Notes: generated by a model from the letters alone, not told the origin. Shown: positions 28,807 to 40,734, numbered from the stretch's first letter. The stretch: DNA of 64,000 bases from Vibrio injensis (GCF_001895205.1 NZ_BDJF01000016.1:620001-684000), one strand, 5' to 3'. Numbers and translations are program-made.

Positions 28807-29032
28807 CGAGCGGGCTCTCCTTAATAATAGAACACGAAAAATAGCCATGATTTGGCAAATTAACAGAGTGTACAGGCAACGTGTTGAGATAACATTGAAC
28901 ACCAACATTACTCTGCCTGCCAATCAGAATAGTGAGATTTTGTCTATCATCAAGCGCTAAGATGTGACGCTTTGCAAGTAATAATGTCATTAGGCAGTAC
29001 GACTTAGGCAAATCAACAATCTTGGGTTCCAT
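28799..29032 (-). CDS. TusA/SirA-family protein with degenerate active site
   Basis: A 77-residue protein (81 if the upstream TTG were used) matching the TusA fold: KIVDLPKSYCLMTLLLAKRHIL in place of the usual ...LRCPxPLL..., then a beta strand LTILIG. The sulfur-carrying Cys13 remains, but the CPxP motif has become CLMT. It precedes and overlaps perM, an arrangement I recall in other vibrios. Sulfur transfer may be lost or altered. The start ATG has an AAGGA 12 bp upstream. Confidence 0.65.
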   Translation of the reverse strand: MEPKIVDLPKSYCLMTLLLAKRHILALDDRQNLTILIGRQSNVGVQCYLNTLPVHSVNLPNHGYFSCSIIKESPLDV

Positions 29033-29252
29033 TTTAGAGCTCAATCCTTAATATAGACTCAAACCACCGATGGATGGATCAGATGGTTCCTCGTTATCAA
29101 ACGCGAGGAGAAGTGGCAACACAGTGTATAAAGCAAACACCAATAATACCACTGCCGCCGTCAGTAAACGAGATGACTTTCTCCGGCGTAGGAAACCAAT
29201 TACATCGTGCAGTGTCTTAGAGAAAGATAAGCTTGGAGCATTCCCTATCACC

Positions 29253-30719
29253 ATGAAAATAAAACGTTCTCTTGTTTACCTCTGCCTTGCGGCAACCTTA
29301 AGTCCTCTTTCCGGTGCGTATGCGAACCGTTTTGGGAGTGATAGCATAGAGCTGCCCGATATTGGTACCGTAGCGGGCTCAACATTAACAATTGATCAAG
29401 AGCTTATCTATGGCGATGCGTATATGCGCATGTTACGTAATAGCCGTCCTATCATCAATGATCCTGTCATTAATGAGTATATCGAAACCTTGGGTTATCG
29501 CTTAGTTGCTAGCTCCGACGATGTCAAAACACCATTTACCTTCTTCATGATCCGCGATCGTAACATTAACGCTTTTGCGTTTTTCGGTGGTTATATTGCA
29601 TTGCATTCTGGCCTACTGCTACACGCTCAATCAGAAAGTGAACTCGCGTCTGTCATGGCGCATGAAATTGCTCACGTCACTCAGCGCCATTTAGCACGCA
29701 GCATGGAAGAACAAGCTCGTCGCTCTCCAGCAACGATTGCCGCCTTAGCTGGATCACTACTGTTAGCCATCGCCGCGCCTCAAGCAGGAATTGCCGCTAT
29801 CACCGCAACGACAGCGGGTAGTATGCAAAGCCAAATTAATTACACTCGTAGTAATGAAAAAGAAGCGGATCGCTTTGGGATTGCAACTTTAGCTAAAGCT
29901 GGGTTTGATGTGCATGCCATGCCACGCTTTTTTGGTCGTCTTGCTGACGAATATCGTTACGCCAGTACACCACCACCGATGCTACTGACTCACCCTCTAC
30001 CCGAAGATCGTATTACGGATAGCCGAGCTCGAGCACAGCAGTTTCCTAGTGTGAATGTTGCTCCTTCTCTGAATTATCATTTAACACGCTCGCGAGTTGT
30101 CGCTCGTTACGCCGGAATCAACAGTGAAGCCGCATTAGATTGGTTTAAACGTAACCAAAGAAAAGCGGACCCGAGTATGGCTGCCGCTTTTGATTATGGT
30201 AAAGCACTCGTTTATCTTGATACTAAACAATACGACGAAGCAGAAAGCCGCTTAAAAACGTTGCTACAAAGCCATCCTGACAATAATTTTTACCTCGATG
30301 CGATGAGTGATCTTCTGATTGATACTGAACGTGCAACAGAAGCACAATCTATGCTGGCTCAAGCATTGCAACGTAAACCCAATAATCCGGTGTTGGTAAT
30401 AAACTACGCCAATGCCTTAATCAAAAATGACCAGTTTCCAGAAGCTATCCGAATGCTACAGCGCTACACACATGATCGCCCAAATGATGTCAATGGATGG
30501 CATTTATTAGCAGAGGCCAACAGTCGAAGTGGTAATAGTGCGGAGGATTTAGCAGCCCGAGCCGAAATTTTTGCTTTAGGTGCGAACTGGAATAAAGCGA
30601 TTCAATTTTATACCCAAGCCAGTCAGCTTGCTCCTTTAGGAAGTTTGCAACAAGCTCGCTATGATGCACGACTCGATCAGCTCATGGTACAAAGAGATCG
30701 ATTTTTAGCGCTACGATAA
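29253..30719 (+). CDS. bepA: Periplasmic metalloprotease/chaperone BepA
   Basis: A 488-residue M48 protease. A signal peptide (cleavage after about GAYA, residue 24) is followed by the zinc site HEIAH (His137, Glu138, His141) and the third ligand in SNEKEADRFG. The C-terminal half is a TPR array. BepA degrades or rescues stalled outer-membrane proteins such as LptD at the BAM complex. An in-frame ATG at 29,070 exists, but it would put 61 residues before the signal peptide, so it is rejected. Confidence 0.94.
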   Translation: MKIKRSLVYLCLAATLSPLSGAYANRFGSDSIELPDIGTVAGSTLTIDQELIYGDAYMRMLRNSRPIINDPVINEYIETLGYRLVASSDDVKTPFTFFMIRDRNINAFAFFGGYIALHSGLLLHAQSESELASVMAHEIAHVTQRHLARSMEEQARRSPATIAALAGSLLLAIAAPQAGIAAITATTAGSMQSQINYTRSNEKEADRFGIATLAKAGFDVHAMPRFFGRLADEYRYASTPPPMLLTHPLPEDRITDSRARAQQFPSVNVAPSLNYHLTRSRVVARYAGINSEAALDWFKRNQRKADPSMAAAFDYGKALVYLDTKQYDEAESRLKTLLQSHPDNNFYLDAMSDLLIDTERATEAQSMLAQALQRKPNNPVLVINYANALIKNDQFPEAIRMLQRYTHDRPNDVNGWHLLAEANSRSGNSAEDLAARAEIFALGANWNKAIQFYTQASQLAPLGSLQQARYDARLDQLMVQRDRFLALR

Positions 30720-30884
30720 ATTTAGCGACTCAAGTCATTGTTAGCCAACAATGACTTGAAGTGGTCGATGGTCAGCAAACGAGTGACCCCCTAATAATAT
30801 CGACAGGGGAAAACGACGCAGCCTCGTCAATTCGCGGAATAATGAACCACTTAAATAATAAACCATCTTTATTAAGGAGAAAGG

Positions 30885-31813
<929 letters not shown>

Positions 31814-31818
31814 TCGAG

Positions 31819-31857
31819 AATGTTAGTCCAAACCAATAAGAAGTTGGGACTAACATT
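31819..31857. terminator. Hairpin between convergent wrbA and amidohydrolase genes
   Basis: AATGTTAGTCC and GGACTAACATT are a perfect 11-bp inverted repeat with a 17-nt loop. It overlaps the amidohydrolase stop codon. T-runs are short on both sides, so it may stop transcription only partly. Confidence 0.55.
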
Positions 31858-33265
31858 AAATCGGTAGAAGGGATTTTTTTATTTTTCCAGCTTGGATAAT
31901 CATCGTCATTTTGTGCTCAGGATCCTCTAAAAAGCTAATATCATGATTTAGATCTCCCGCGACTAAAAGTATATCAGCCAATGCTTGTTCTTTTATCACG
32001 CCTAATGCGCCGGGATAAGGATCACAGTGACCGGATAATTTTAGCAGCTGCCCATTTTTACCAGTCGCCATCGCTAAGACTTCTAATGGCGTGAAAAAAC
32101 GTGTCAGCTTAGACAACATCTTGCCCTGCTTACTGAGATTGCTTGGTGTAAATAAGATATCAGTGCCCCAAGCAGTATTGATCTGATATTTTTTCGCCAG
32201 CTCGTAAGCTCTTATCGTCCCTTCAGCCACTAATTTCTGCTTTTTAATATTTGCTTCATCTTGATAGACGTTAGAATCTTCATCAGCAAGGAAAGGCTGC
32301 AAACTCCACCAAATCCCCTGCTTAGCCATCAGCTGGGCCGTTTTTTCATCACATAACTGACCATGCTCAATACACTTTACCCCGCATTCGATCGCTCGTT
32401 GAATACTCTCACTGGTGTAAGCATGAACCATCACATAAGTGCCCCAGTCACTGGCCGCCGCAACCGCCGCTTTGATTTCATGTTCAGTATATTGATTGGT
32501 AAACAAATGATCATGAGGAGAAGCAACTCCTCCTCCAGCCATTATCTTAATTTGCGCCGCACCTTGCATCAATTGTTCACGAACAGCCTTGAGTACCGCG
32601 TCATGGCCATCGGCGATTGAAGAAATACCAGCGCGTTCAATACTACTGAGTGTATTGCAATTAAATAAGTCGGCGGAAGTTCTAAAATCCGCATGGCCCG
32701 ATGTTTGCGAAATCATTGCTCCAGAAGGATAAATTCTTGGACCATCAAACAAGTGGTTATCAATGGCTTTCTTAAGCGAAAAACTCGGGCCTCCAGCATC
32801 TCTCACGGTCGTAAAACCACGCATTAAAGTATTGTTCGCTTCTTTCACGGCAAGGAGATGAAGATAGCTAATCTCTTCCATCATCGCTTGAGACTTAATA
32901 ATGGCACACAACATTGAGTGCCAATGAGCGTCAATCAAACCGGGCATTAATGTATAGCCTTGACAATCAATCACGCTGTCTTGGGTAAGTGGCAATGGTT
33001 GGTCAATAAGAACCGTGATAATTTTGCCACTGTCGATCAATACACTAGCATTTGCTTTAATCGTCAGGGTTTCGCCATCAAATAATTGCGCATTTGTTAG
33101 CCAGTATCGGTTCCTATGCTCGACCGATGGACTCGGTGTCAGCGCTGCTGATAGCTGCTCATACACCACATGGGATGCTTGAGGAGTGAGTGCTAAACGT
33201 TGATGAATGGTCTCTATTCCTTGACTACCACATTGGCAGTGACTGGTTGTTTCACTCATAACCAC
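31856..33265 (-). CDS. Metal-dependent amidohydrolase family protein
   Basis: A 469-residue cytoplasmic protein (no signal peptide) of the amidohydrolase superfamily. Metal ligands are in DAHWHS (His114, His116), a probable carbamylated Lys in QIKIMAGGG, two further His in VMVHAYT and CIEHGQ, and the catalytic Asp in WGTDILF. This layout resembles the Xaa-Pro/N-acyl dipeptidase and imidazolonepropionase group. The N-terminus has CQC (Cys10, Cys12) of unknown use. It stands alone on its strand, and the substrate cannot be told. Confidence 0.82.
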   Translation of the reverse strand: MVMSETTSHCQCGSQGIETIHQRLALTPQASHVVYEQLSAALTPSPSVEHRNRYWLTNAQLFDGETLTIKANASVLIDSGKIITVLIDQPLPLTQDSVIDCQGYTLMPGLIDAHWHSMLCAIIKSQAMMEEISYLHLLAVKEANNTLMRGFTTVRDAGGPSFSLKKAIDNHLFDGPRIYPSGAMISQTSGHADFRTSADLFNCNTLSSIERAGISSIADGHDAVLKAVREQLMQGAAQIKIMAGGGVASPHDHLFTNQYTEHEIKAAVAAASDWGTYVMVHAYTSESIQRAIECGVKCIEHGQLCDEKTAQLMAKQGIWWSLQPFLADEDSNVYQDEANIKKQKLVAEGTIRAYELAKKYQINTAWGTDILFTPSNLSKQGKMLSKLTRFFTPLEVLAMATGKNGQLLKLSGHCDPYPGALGVIKEQALADILLVAGDLNHDISFLEDPEHKMTMIIQAGKIKKSLLPI

Positions 33266-33301
33266 TCCTCTATTAATATTTTTTATTTAATAGCTCTTAT
33301 C

Positions 33302-33325
33302 AAATAACGTCAATCGTCGTTATTT
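33302..33325. promoter_or_regulatory. Inverted repeat upstream of the amidohydrolase gene
   Basis: AAATAACG and CGTTATTT form a perfect 8-bp inverted repeat with an 8-bp spacer, 37 bp before the amidohydrolase ATG. It is a plausible operator; no regulator is encoded nearby. Confidence 0.45.
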
Positions 33326-33351
33326 AATGTTATTTGCATTGATAATGCCAT

Positions 33352-33374
33352 AAGGGGGAAATTCATCCCCCCTT
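33352..33374 (-). terminator. Hairpin after the DUF2066 gene
   Basis: AAGGGGG and CCCCCTT pair across about 9 nt shortly after the stop codon. It is GC-rich but has no T-run on the minus strand, so termination is only possible. Confidence 0.4.
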
Positions 33375-33385
33375 AGAAAATTCAC

Positions 33386-34498
33386 TTAATCTTGCCAAGA
33401 AAAATAAAGCTGCGTTCTTTTAGGGGGGGTAACCACCGATGACTCATCCTCTGACTGACGACCATCTTTCGCCTTATCTTGCTGAACGTTCTTACGCTCA
33501 ATTAGCTTCGGCGCCGCTCTTTGCGTCACTTGACGAAGACGAAGCACTTCTTGAGCGAAATCTGCTTCGCTAGCTAATAAATGCACATTGAAGATAACTT
33601 CATCCCCTTGAATACTCACAATATCCAAAGAGGCAACAGAACTTAAGCGTCTGACGCTCTCCTCTAAGGTAAAGAAAGCCCGAGCATTATTAATCGGTTT
33701 AAATGCAGCCCAAAGGGTTTGTGAGGACTCAGTGCCGACTAACACAGCACTTTTTTTAGCATAGTGGCTGGCCAATACGTCGATCAATGTATTCACAGCC
33801 TCCTCACCTGACGTCTGCCCGCTCATGGGTGCTTTAGGAGAGGTTAGCAGTTGATCGGCAGATTGATCGTACAACGCCCAACGCAAAGTAGAACCTTGAG
33901 CTCGTAGCACTAAAATGGCATCACTGGCGTAACGCTGACTCGCTGTCGCAATGGACTCCGTAAAGCCTCCCCATAGATCAGAACTCTGGATACCCGTCAC
34001 ATCCTCAAAGTCACCAACCGGAAGCGTTAAGGGTAAACCTCGCTGTTCAGCCTGCCTTTTTAATTGCGATACCATGTCAGTTTGTGAATGGTCCCAAATA
34101 ATACGGCGCTCATAGTCAGATTCTTCCACTAACCATACTAAAATATTAGCCCGTTCTTCAGGCCAAAACGCTAAATGCGCTTGAGTCAACAGTGCGCGGA
34201 TACGAGGCCCACTAAAAGCCACTCTTAATGTTCTTTGATCATTGAGTTGTCCATAGCTGATCTGATTAGCATACTGAGCACTTTGACGCAGCGCTTTACT
34301 GACGACGTCATTGCTCAATGAGTCCTGACTACCCGTCGCTCGAATAACCACCTCTTGCATGGCACGAATTCGAGCCTCGGCTTCTGGATCATTGTGCTGC
34401 TCATCCATCACAACTTCAGCTTGGTACAAATTGATTTTGGTTAATGCCAATGCAGGCAGACTGATTAACCCAATCAACAACAAAACGAAATAGCGCAT
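33386..34498 (-). CDS. DUF2066 secreted protein
   Basis: A 370-residue protein with a cleavable signal peptide (cleavage near LPALA, residue 18) and no other membrane segment. It matches the DUF2066 family common in gamma-proteobacteria, whose function is unknown. The C-terminal 40 residues are charged and variable. It is transcribed divergently from uraA and is not part of an evident operon. Confidence 0.75.
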   Translation of the reverse strand: MRYFVLLLIGLISLPALALTKINLYQAEVVMDEQHNDPEAEARIRAMQEVVIRATGSQDSLSNDVVSKALRQSAQYANQISYGQLNDQRTLRVAFSGPRIRALLTQAHLAFWPEERANILVWLVEESDYERRIIWDHSQTDMVSQLKRQAEQRGLPLTLPVGDFEDVTGIQSSDLWGGFTESIATASQRYASDAILVLRAQGSTLRWALYDQSADQLLTSPKAPMSGQTSGEEAVNTLIDVLASHYAKKSAVLVGTESSQTLWAAFKPINNARAFFTLEESVRRLSSVASLDIVSIQGDEVIFNVHLLASEADFAQEVLRLRQVTQRAAPKLIERKNVQQDKAKDGRQSEDESSVVTPPKRTQLYFSWQD

Positions 34499-34688
34499 AC
34501 GGTTACCATAGATTCCAAGTGAACATTGATGATAAGCAACTATCTAGGTCGGGGCAAGGCGCTGTACGAGGGCCAGTGTCAATTTTCCGCAGTTTTTCCG
34601 CTTCTCAATCCCTCTTCATTAGTGACAACGTCTGACCTTTTCAATCGATTAATGAGCGTAAACCAGAAAAAGTTTGATCTATAACCCA

Positions 34689-34704
34689 TAGCAATCGTTT
34701 GCAA
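34689..34704. promoter_or_regulatory. PurR-box-like operator upstream of uraA
   Basis: TAGCAATCGTTTGCAA contains the palindromic core GCAATCGTTTGC, one base away from the PurR core GCAAACGTTTGC. It ends 4 bp before the TG of the promoter element at 34,708-34,716. Confidence 0.55.
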
Positions 34705-34707
34705 AGA

Positions 34708-34716
34708 TGATAGAAT
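34708..34716 (+). promoter_or_regulatory. Extended -10 promoter of uraA
   Basis: TGATAGAAT fits an extended -10 (TGn followed by TAGAAT), 35 bp before the uraA ATG. A -35 hexamer is not convincing; the PurR-like box lies across that position. Confidence 0.5.
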
Positions 34717-34750
34717 CCCGCGAATTTTATTTTGCTTCAGGGAAAACACG

Positions 34751-35995
34751 ATGAAAAATGCCATTCAAGGCGCACAAATGCTATTTGTCGCATTTGGTGC
34801 TCTGGTCTTGGTTCCATTACTAACCGGGCTTGATCCTAACGTTGCTCTGTTTGGGGCAGGTGTAGGCACCTTAATCTTTCAACTCATCACTCGCCGATCT
34901 GTACCTATCTTTCTCGCCTCTTCTTTCGCTTTTATTGCTCCGATCATGTATGGCGTACAAACTTGGGGAATTGGCGCAACAATGGGTGGCCTAATGGCCG
35001 CAGGCGCAGTCTATGTGTTACTCGGCGCCATCATTAAAGTTCGAGGTGTGGGCTTTGTACACACGCTATTACCGCCCGTGGTCGTTGGACCGGTTATTAT
35101 GGTGATCGGATTGGGTCTCGCGCCTACCGCAGTCAATATGGCTCTGGGTAGAACAGGGGATGGTTCAATACAACTGATCGATGCACAAGCTGCATTATGG
35201 ATCTCTGCGATTTCATTGCTGGTCACTGTCGGGGTGAGTGTTTTTTCGCGAGGCTTTTTTAAGCTGATCCCTATTTGCGCAGGTATTGCCGCGGGTTATA
35301 GCGTTTCTCTCTACTTTGGTGTGGTCAGCTTTGTTCCTGTTCAGCAAGCCGCATGGCTTGCATTGCCAAACTTTACCTTTCCTGAATTTAATATTAATGC
35401 CATTTTATTTATGATTCCGGTCGCGATTGCTCCAGCCGTTGAGCACGTAGGTGATATGTTAGCCATATCCAATGTGACCGGAAAAGATTATCTGAAGAAA
35501 CCGGGCTTACACCGTACTATTGCAGGTGATGGGTTTGCCACTATGGCAGCCAGTATGGTCGGTGCACCACCGAACACCACTTACAGTGAAGTCACTGGTG
35601 CAGTCATGTTGACCAAAGCTTTTAACCCGGTGATTATGACTTGGGCGGCAGTAACGGCGATTATATTAGCCTTGGTCGGTAAACTTGGGGCATTGCTACA
35701 AACCATTCCTATCCCAGTAATGGGTGGCATTATGATTTTGCTGTTTGGGTCAATTGCTACCGTTGGGCTCAACACGCTGATCCGAAACCAAGTCGACCTA
35801 CACAAATCACGAAATCTAGTTATTGTCGCTGTCACCTTAGTCTTTGGCATCGGTGGCATGGCATTTGGTATTGGTGAATTTAGTTTACAAGGCGTAAGCC
35901 TGTGTGGGATTGTTGCGATTGTTCTTAATTTAGTACTACCAAAAGATCTCGGTGAAAACCAAGTCGTCGATAACACGCAGATGGATAAGCATTGA
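34751..35995 (+). CDS. uraA: Uracil permease UraA
   Basis: A 414-residue polytopic transporter of the NCS2/NAT family with about 14 membrane segments. Family motifs include the substrate-binding Glu region AVEHVGDML and GGAPPNTTYSE-type segment (VGAPPNTTYSE), plus FGSIATVGL. It imports uracil with protons. In many relatives upp lies next to it; here it is alone. The GGGAAAACACG leader gives a modest ribosome site. Confidence 0.95.
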   Translation: MKNAIQGAQMLFVAFGALVLVPLLTGLDPNVALFGAGVGTLIFQLITRRSVPIFLASSFAFIAPIMYGVQTWGIGATMGGLMAAGAVYVLLGAIIKVRGVGFVHTLLPPVVVGPVIMVIGLGLAPTAVNMALGRTGDGSIQLIDAQAALWISAISLLVTVGVSVFSRGFFKLIPICAGIAAGYSVSLYFGVVSFVPVQQAAWLALPNFTFPEFNINAILFMIPVAIAPAVEHVGDMLAISNVTGKDYLKKPGLHRTIAGDGFATMAASMVGAPPNTTYSEVTGAVMLTKAFNPVIMTWAAVTAIILALVGKLGALLQTIPIPVMGGIMILLFGSIATVGLNTLIRNQVDLHKSRNLVIVAVTLVFGIGGMAFGIGEFSLQGVSLCGIVAIVLNLVLPKDLGENQVVDNTQMDKH

Positions 35996-36045
35996 TCATG
36001 TCGCCAAGGCAGTGGCAAATTCAAGTAGGAAAATGATAAGTAAAG

Positions 36046-36095
36046 CTCTCGTTCATCTGAGGATCATCAATAGACGTCATCGAGATGGACGAGAG
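36046..36095. repeat. Long hairpin between uraA and ybaK
   Basis: CTCTCGTTCATCT and AGATGGACGAGAG pair along 13 bp with one G-U wobble and a 24-nt loop. It sits between two convergent genes and has no T-run. It could protect 3' ends or be a relic of a dispersed repeat. Confidence 0.5.
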
Positions 36096-36134
36096 TATCC
36101 AAGCGACCAACTCGCCATAACAGGCTAGAAAAAT

Positions 36135-36608
36135 TTATTGGCATAAATCAGCAAGTTCACCGCCAGTAAGCTTTGCGAGATCTTGTGGGCTGAGTTCGAT
36201 CTCTAAACCACGCTTCCCTGCACTGACACACAAAGTGGTCAATGTCTCGGCGCTGCTGTGAATAAAAGTCGGCAAGCGTTTCTTCTGCCCTAAAGGACTG
36301 ATCCCACCAACCACATAACCCGTCACTTTTTGAGCCACCTCAGGGTCAGCCATTTCGGCTTTTTTCGCTTTTGCTGCTTTTGCTGCGAGCTTTAAGTTGA
36401 GCTTTTTCTCGACAGGGATCACCGCAACGGCTAAATGCTTGGCTTCACCATTGAGACAGAACAATAACGTTTTGAATACCGTCGCCGGATCTTGTCCCAA
36501 GGCTTGCGCAGCCTCTAAGCCATAGCTAGGGTGGCTAGGATCGTGCTCATAGTGATGAATCGTGTGGGCGATGTGCTTTTTTTTCGCTAAATCAATTGCT
36601 GGGGTCAT
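36135..36608 (-). CDS. ybaK: Cys-tRNA(Pro) deacylase YbaK
   Basis: A 157-residue YbaK/EbsC-family protein that removes Cys mischarged onto tRNA(Pro). Conserved elements include KTLLFCL, the Lys-rich RKLNLK-like segment (EKKLNLKLAAKAAK) and the GGISPLGQKK loop. The start MTPAIDLAKKK at 36,608 is the family start; the codon 24 bp upstream lacks support. A terminator separates it from kdsA. Confidence 0.92.
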   Translation of the reverse strand: MTPAIDLAKKKHIAHTIHHYEHDPSHPSYGLEAAQALGQDPATVFKTLLFCLNGEAKHLAVAVIPVEKKLNLKLAAKAAKAKKAEMADPEVAQKVTGYVVGGISPLGQKKRLPTFIHSSAETLTTLCVSAGKRGLEIELSPQDLAKLTGGELADLCQ

Positions 36609-36631
36609 ACTTAGCCACTCCTTATTGCCCA

Positions 36632-36672
36632 AACAAAAAAAACGAGTAAGGAATTATCTTACTCGTTTTTTT
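36632..36672. terminator. Bidirectional terminator after kdsA
   Basis: AACGAGTAAG and CTTACTCGTT form a 10-bp stem with a 7-nt loop, flanked by an A-run and a run of seven T. On the minus strand it ends the hemA-to-kdsA operon. Confidence 0.9.
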
Positions 36673-36690
36673 AAAGCGCAAGGACTTAAC

Positions 36691-38374
<1,684 letters not shown>

Positions 38375-38395
38375 AGATTTATCGAGTCCATGATA

Positions 38396-38779
38396 TTAAC
38401 TGAAAAACATCGGAGCTTTAGAAGCGGTAACTTTGCCTGCCATAATCAACCACCCCATGGCACCAAGAAAAGCAAACGAGCGTAGCAGTTTATTACGGCC
38501 AAATTTGAGGGCAAAAAAGCCCAAAGCAATATAAGCCAAGACACAAGTAATTTTATCGGTCATCCACGGGGCTGCAGCCGTATAAGGTATAAAGCCAGTG
38601 ATCACAATAAGCCAAATTCCAGTGATTAATAACAGACTATCGTTGATGTGCGGATAAATTTTCAGAAACTTATGTTGTAACCAATGAGAATCCATCATCA
38701 TTAAAATATAACGAACACTCAATAAGAAAGCGCTAATCGCAATAGTGAAAAGATGGAGTGATTTAAGTCCTTCGTACAT
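38396..38779 (-). CDS. sirB2: SirB2 family inner-membrane protein
   Basis: A 127-residue protein with four predicted membrane helices and the SirB signature SVRYILMMMDSHWLQHKFLKI-like segment. Function unknown. The start MYEGLKSLH (38,779) follows an AAAGAGG ribosome site; a codon 54 bp further upstream is inside prmC and is rejected. Starts 10 bp after prmC. Confidence 0.87.
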   Translation of the reverse strand: MYEGLKSLHLFTIAISAFLLSVRYILMMMDSHWLQHKFLKIYPHINDSLLLITGIWLIVITGFIPYTAAAPWMTDKITCVLAYIALGFFALKFGRNKLLRSFAFLGAMGWLIMAGKVTASKAPMFFS

Positions 38780-38789
38780 GTGTTCCTCT

Positions 38790-39632
38790 TTAAAATCGAT
38801 ATTGACCCAAGGTGACTCGATCGTTACCAGCATAATCTTGCTCGGTAACCACTTGTTGATACCCTAGTTCATTGAGAATGGCTTGCACCGCTTTGCCTTG
38901 TTGATAACCATGTTCAAACAATAACCATCCTTGATCGAGTAAGTATTCACGAGCCATTATCGCGATATGTTTAATATCGGCTAATCCATTATCGCCTGCG
39001 ACCAAAGCGCTTTTAGGTTCAAAACGGACATCGCCTTGCTGTAAATGGGGATCGTGTTCCTCGATGTAAGGCGGGTTAGAGGCAATCACAGCAAACTTTA
39101 TACCGTTAGCGAGAGGGGTAAACCAACTGCCTTGTAAAAATGTGACATTGGTGATTCGTAATCGTTTGCGATTATCGTCGGCAAGCTCAACGGCCTCTGA
39201 GCGTAGATCAATACCCAGCACATTACGCTGAGGCAACTCTGAAGCAAGGGCTAATGCAATAGCCCCAGTTCCTGTCCCTAAGTCAAGGATATCACCGTCA
39301 CAAAGCTCAGCTTTATCGAGTGCCAATTCAACTAAGCGCTCAGTATCAGGTCGAGGTATTAAGGTCGATGGCGCAACTTTTAGGGGCAACGACCAAAATT
39401 CGCGTTCCCCAATAATATAAGCGATCGGCTCACCTACGATGCGCCGTGCGAGTAATGCTTCAAAAGCGGAAACCAAGTCTGGGCTGAGTACTTTATCTGG
39501 CCACGTCAGTAAATACGAACGTGGTTTTTGTAACACATGGCAAAGCAGTAGAGTAGCATCGAGAGACGGCGAATCACTGCCGCTCTCGGTCAATTGCCGC
39601 TTCGCCTTAGCCAATAAGGCTTGTATCATCAT
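38790..39632 (-). CDS. prmC: Peptide chain release factor glutamine methyltransferase PrmC
   Basis: A 280-residue SAM-dependent methyltransferase. The SAM loop is DLGTGTGAIALAL and the catalytic NPPY motif is in ASNPPYIEEHD. PrmC methylates the Gln of the GGQ motif in the release factors, and its substrate prfA is the preceding gene, 13 bp away. Two adjacent ATGs are possible starts. Confidence 0.96.
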   Translation of the reverse strand: MMIQALLAKAKRQLTESGSDSPSLDATLLLCHVLQKPRSYLLTWPDKVLSPDLVSAFEALLARRIVGEPIAYIIGEREFWSLPLKVAPSTLIPRPDTERLVELALDKAELCDGDILDLGTGTGAIALALASELPQRNVLGIDLRSEAVELADDNRKRLRITNVTFLQGSWFTPLANGIKFAVIASNPPYIEEHDPHLQQGDVRFEPKSALVAGDNGLADIKHIAIMAREYLLDQGWLLFEHGYQQGKAVQAILNELGYQQVVTEQDYAGNDRVTLGQYRF

Positions 39633-39645
39633 GACGATTAATCAA

Positions 39646-40734
39646 CTAATGGTTATCGGATAACGCAGCCAGCAGATCCGCTTGATGCTCTTGGACAACG
39701 GGATCAATCAAAGCTTGTAAATCACCTTCCATCACTTCATTGAGACGATAAATAGTGAGGTTAATACGATGATCGGAAACACGGCTTTGTGGGTAGTTAT
39801 AAGTACGAATACGATCACTGCGATCGCCTGAACCGAGTAGGTTGCGTCGTGTATCGGATATTTCCGCTGCGCGTTTTTTCTCTTCCGCTTGAACAATCCG
39901 AGCGCCAAGTACAGACATCGCTTTAGCTTTGTTCTTATGTTGAGAACGCTCATCCTGACACTCAACCACAATCCCCGTCGGCAAGTGAGTAATCCGAATC
40001 GCTGAATCCGTCGTGTTAACGTGCTGACCACCCGCTCCTGATGAGCGGAAGGTATCAATTTTTAGATCGCTGGCTTTAATTTCAGGAATTTCTGCTTCAG
40101 GAATTTCTGGCATGACCGCCACGGTACAGGCTGACGTGTGTACACGGCCCTGAGATTCTGTCGCGGGAACACGCTGCACTCGGTGGCCGCCCGATTCAAA
40201 TTTCAATACCCCGTAAGCTCCGTCACCATTAACTTTGGCTATCATCTCTTTGTAACCACCATGCTCAGCTTCACTCGCCGACATGACTTCAATCCGCCAG
40301 CCTTTTTTCTCAGCAAAACGGCTGTACATGCGGAATAGATCACCAGCAAAAATACCGGCTTCGTCACCACCAGCACCAGCACGAATTTCTAGAAAGCAGT
40401 TGCGATCATCGTTCGGATCTTTCGGCAATAACAAAATTTGCAACTCAGCACTTAAGCGCTCAATTTCAGCTTTGGCCGTTTTCATCTCATCTTGCGCCAT
40501 CTCGCGCATTTCCGCGTCGTCTTCTTTGGCCATCTCTTCTGCAGCCAGCAAATCTTCCTGAGCTTGCTGATAGGCTTGGAAGCATTTGGTGACTTCTTCG
40601 AGCTGCGAGTACTCTTTTGAGAGCGATCGAAATTTATTTTGATCACCGATCACGGCAGGATCACCTAATAAGTGTTGCACTTCTTCGTAGCGCTCCACCA
40701 AAGATTCAAGCTTAACTAAAATCGACGCTTTCAT
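39646..40734 (-). CDS. prfA: Peptide chain release factor 1
   Basis: A 362-residue class I release factor reading UAA and UAG. The codon-recognition segment (VPATESQGR, containing the PAT-type tripeptide) precedes the GGQ loop in [10 protein letters not shown], the site that triggers peptide release and is methylated by PrmC. Normal length. It follows hemA by 35 bp in the conserved hemA-prfA-prmC order. Confidence 0.98.
   Translation of the reverse strand: MKASILVKLESLVERYEEVQHLLGDPAVIGDQNKFRSLSKEYSQLEEVTKCFQAYQQAQEDLLAAEEMAKEDDAEMREMAQDEMKTAKAEIERLSAELQILLLPKDPNDDRNCFLEIRAGAGGDEAGIFAGDLFRMYSRFAEKKGWRIEVMSASEAEHGGYKEMIAKVNGDGAYGVLKFESGGHRVQRVPATESQGRVHTSACTVAVMPEIPEAEIPEIKASDLKIDTFRSSGAGGQHVNTTDSAIRITHLPTGIVVECQDERSQHKNKAKAMSVLGARIVQAEEKKRAAEISDTRRNLLGSGDRSDRIRTYNYPQSRVSDHRINLTIYRLNEVMEGDLQALIDPVVQEHQADLLAALSDNH

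Noticed and set aside
29048..29254. A 68-codon minus-strand frame with one hydrophobic segment, ending just before the TusA-like gene
   Set aside because: Its start codon overlaps the bepA ATG, no good ribosome site is present, and it would occupy the bepA promoter region. I recognise no homologue. It remains possible but unsupported.
34579..34764. A 61-codon minus-strand frame overlapping the uraA start
   Set aside because: It covers the uraA promoter and start codon and has no recognisable features.
36041..36095. Hairpin between uraA and ybaK considered as an intrinsic terminator
   Set aside because: No T-run follows on either strand, so I list it as a repeat instead.
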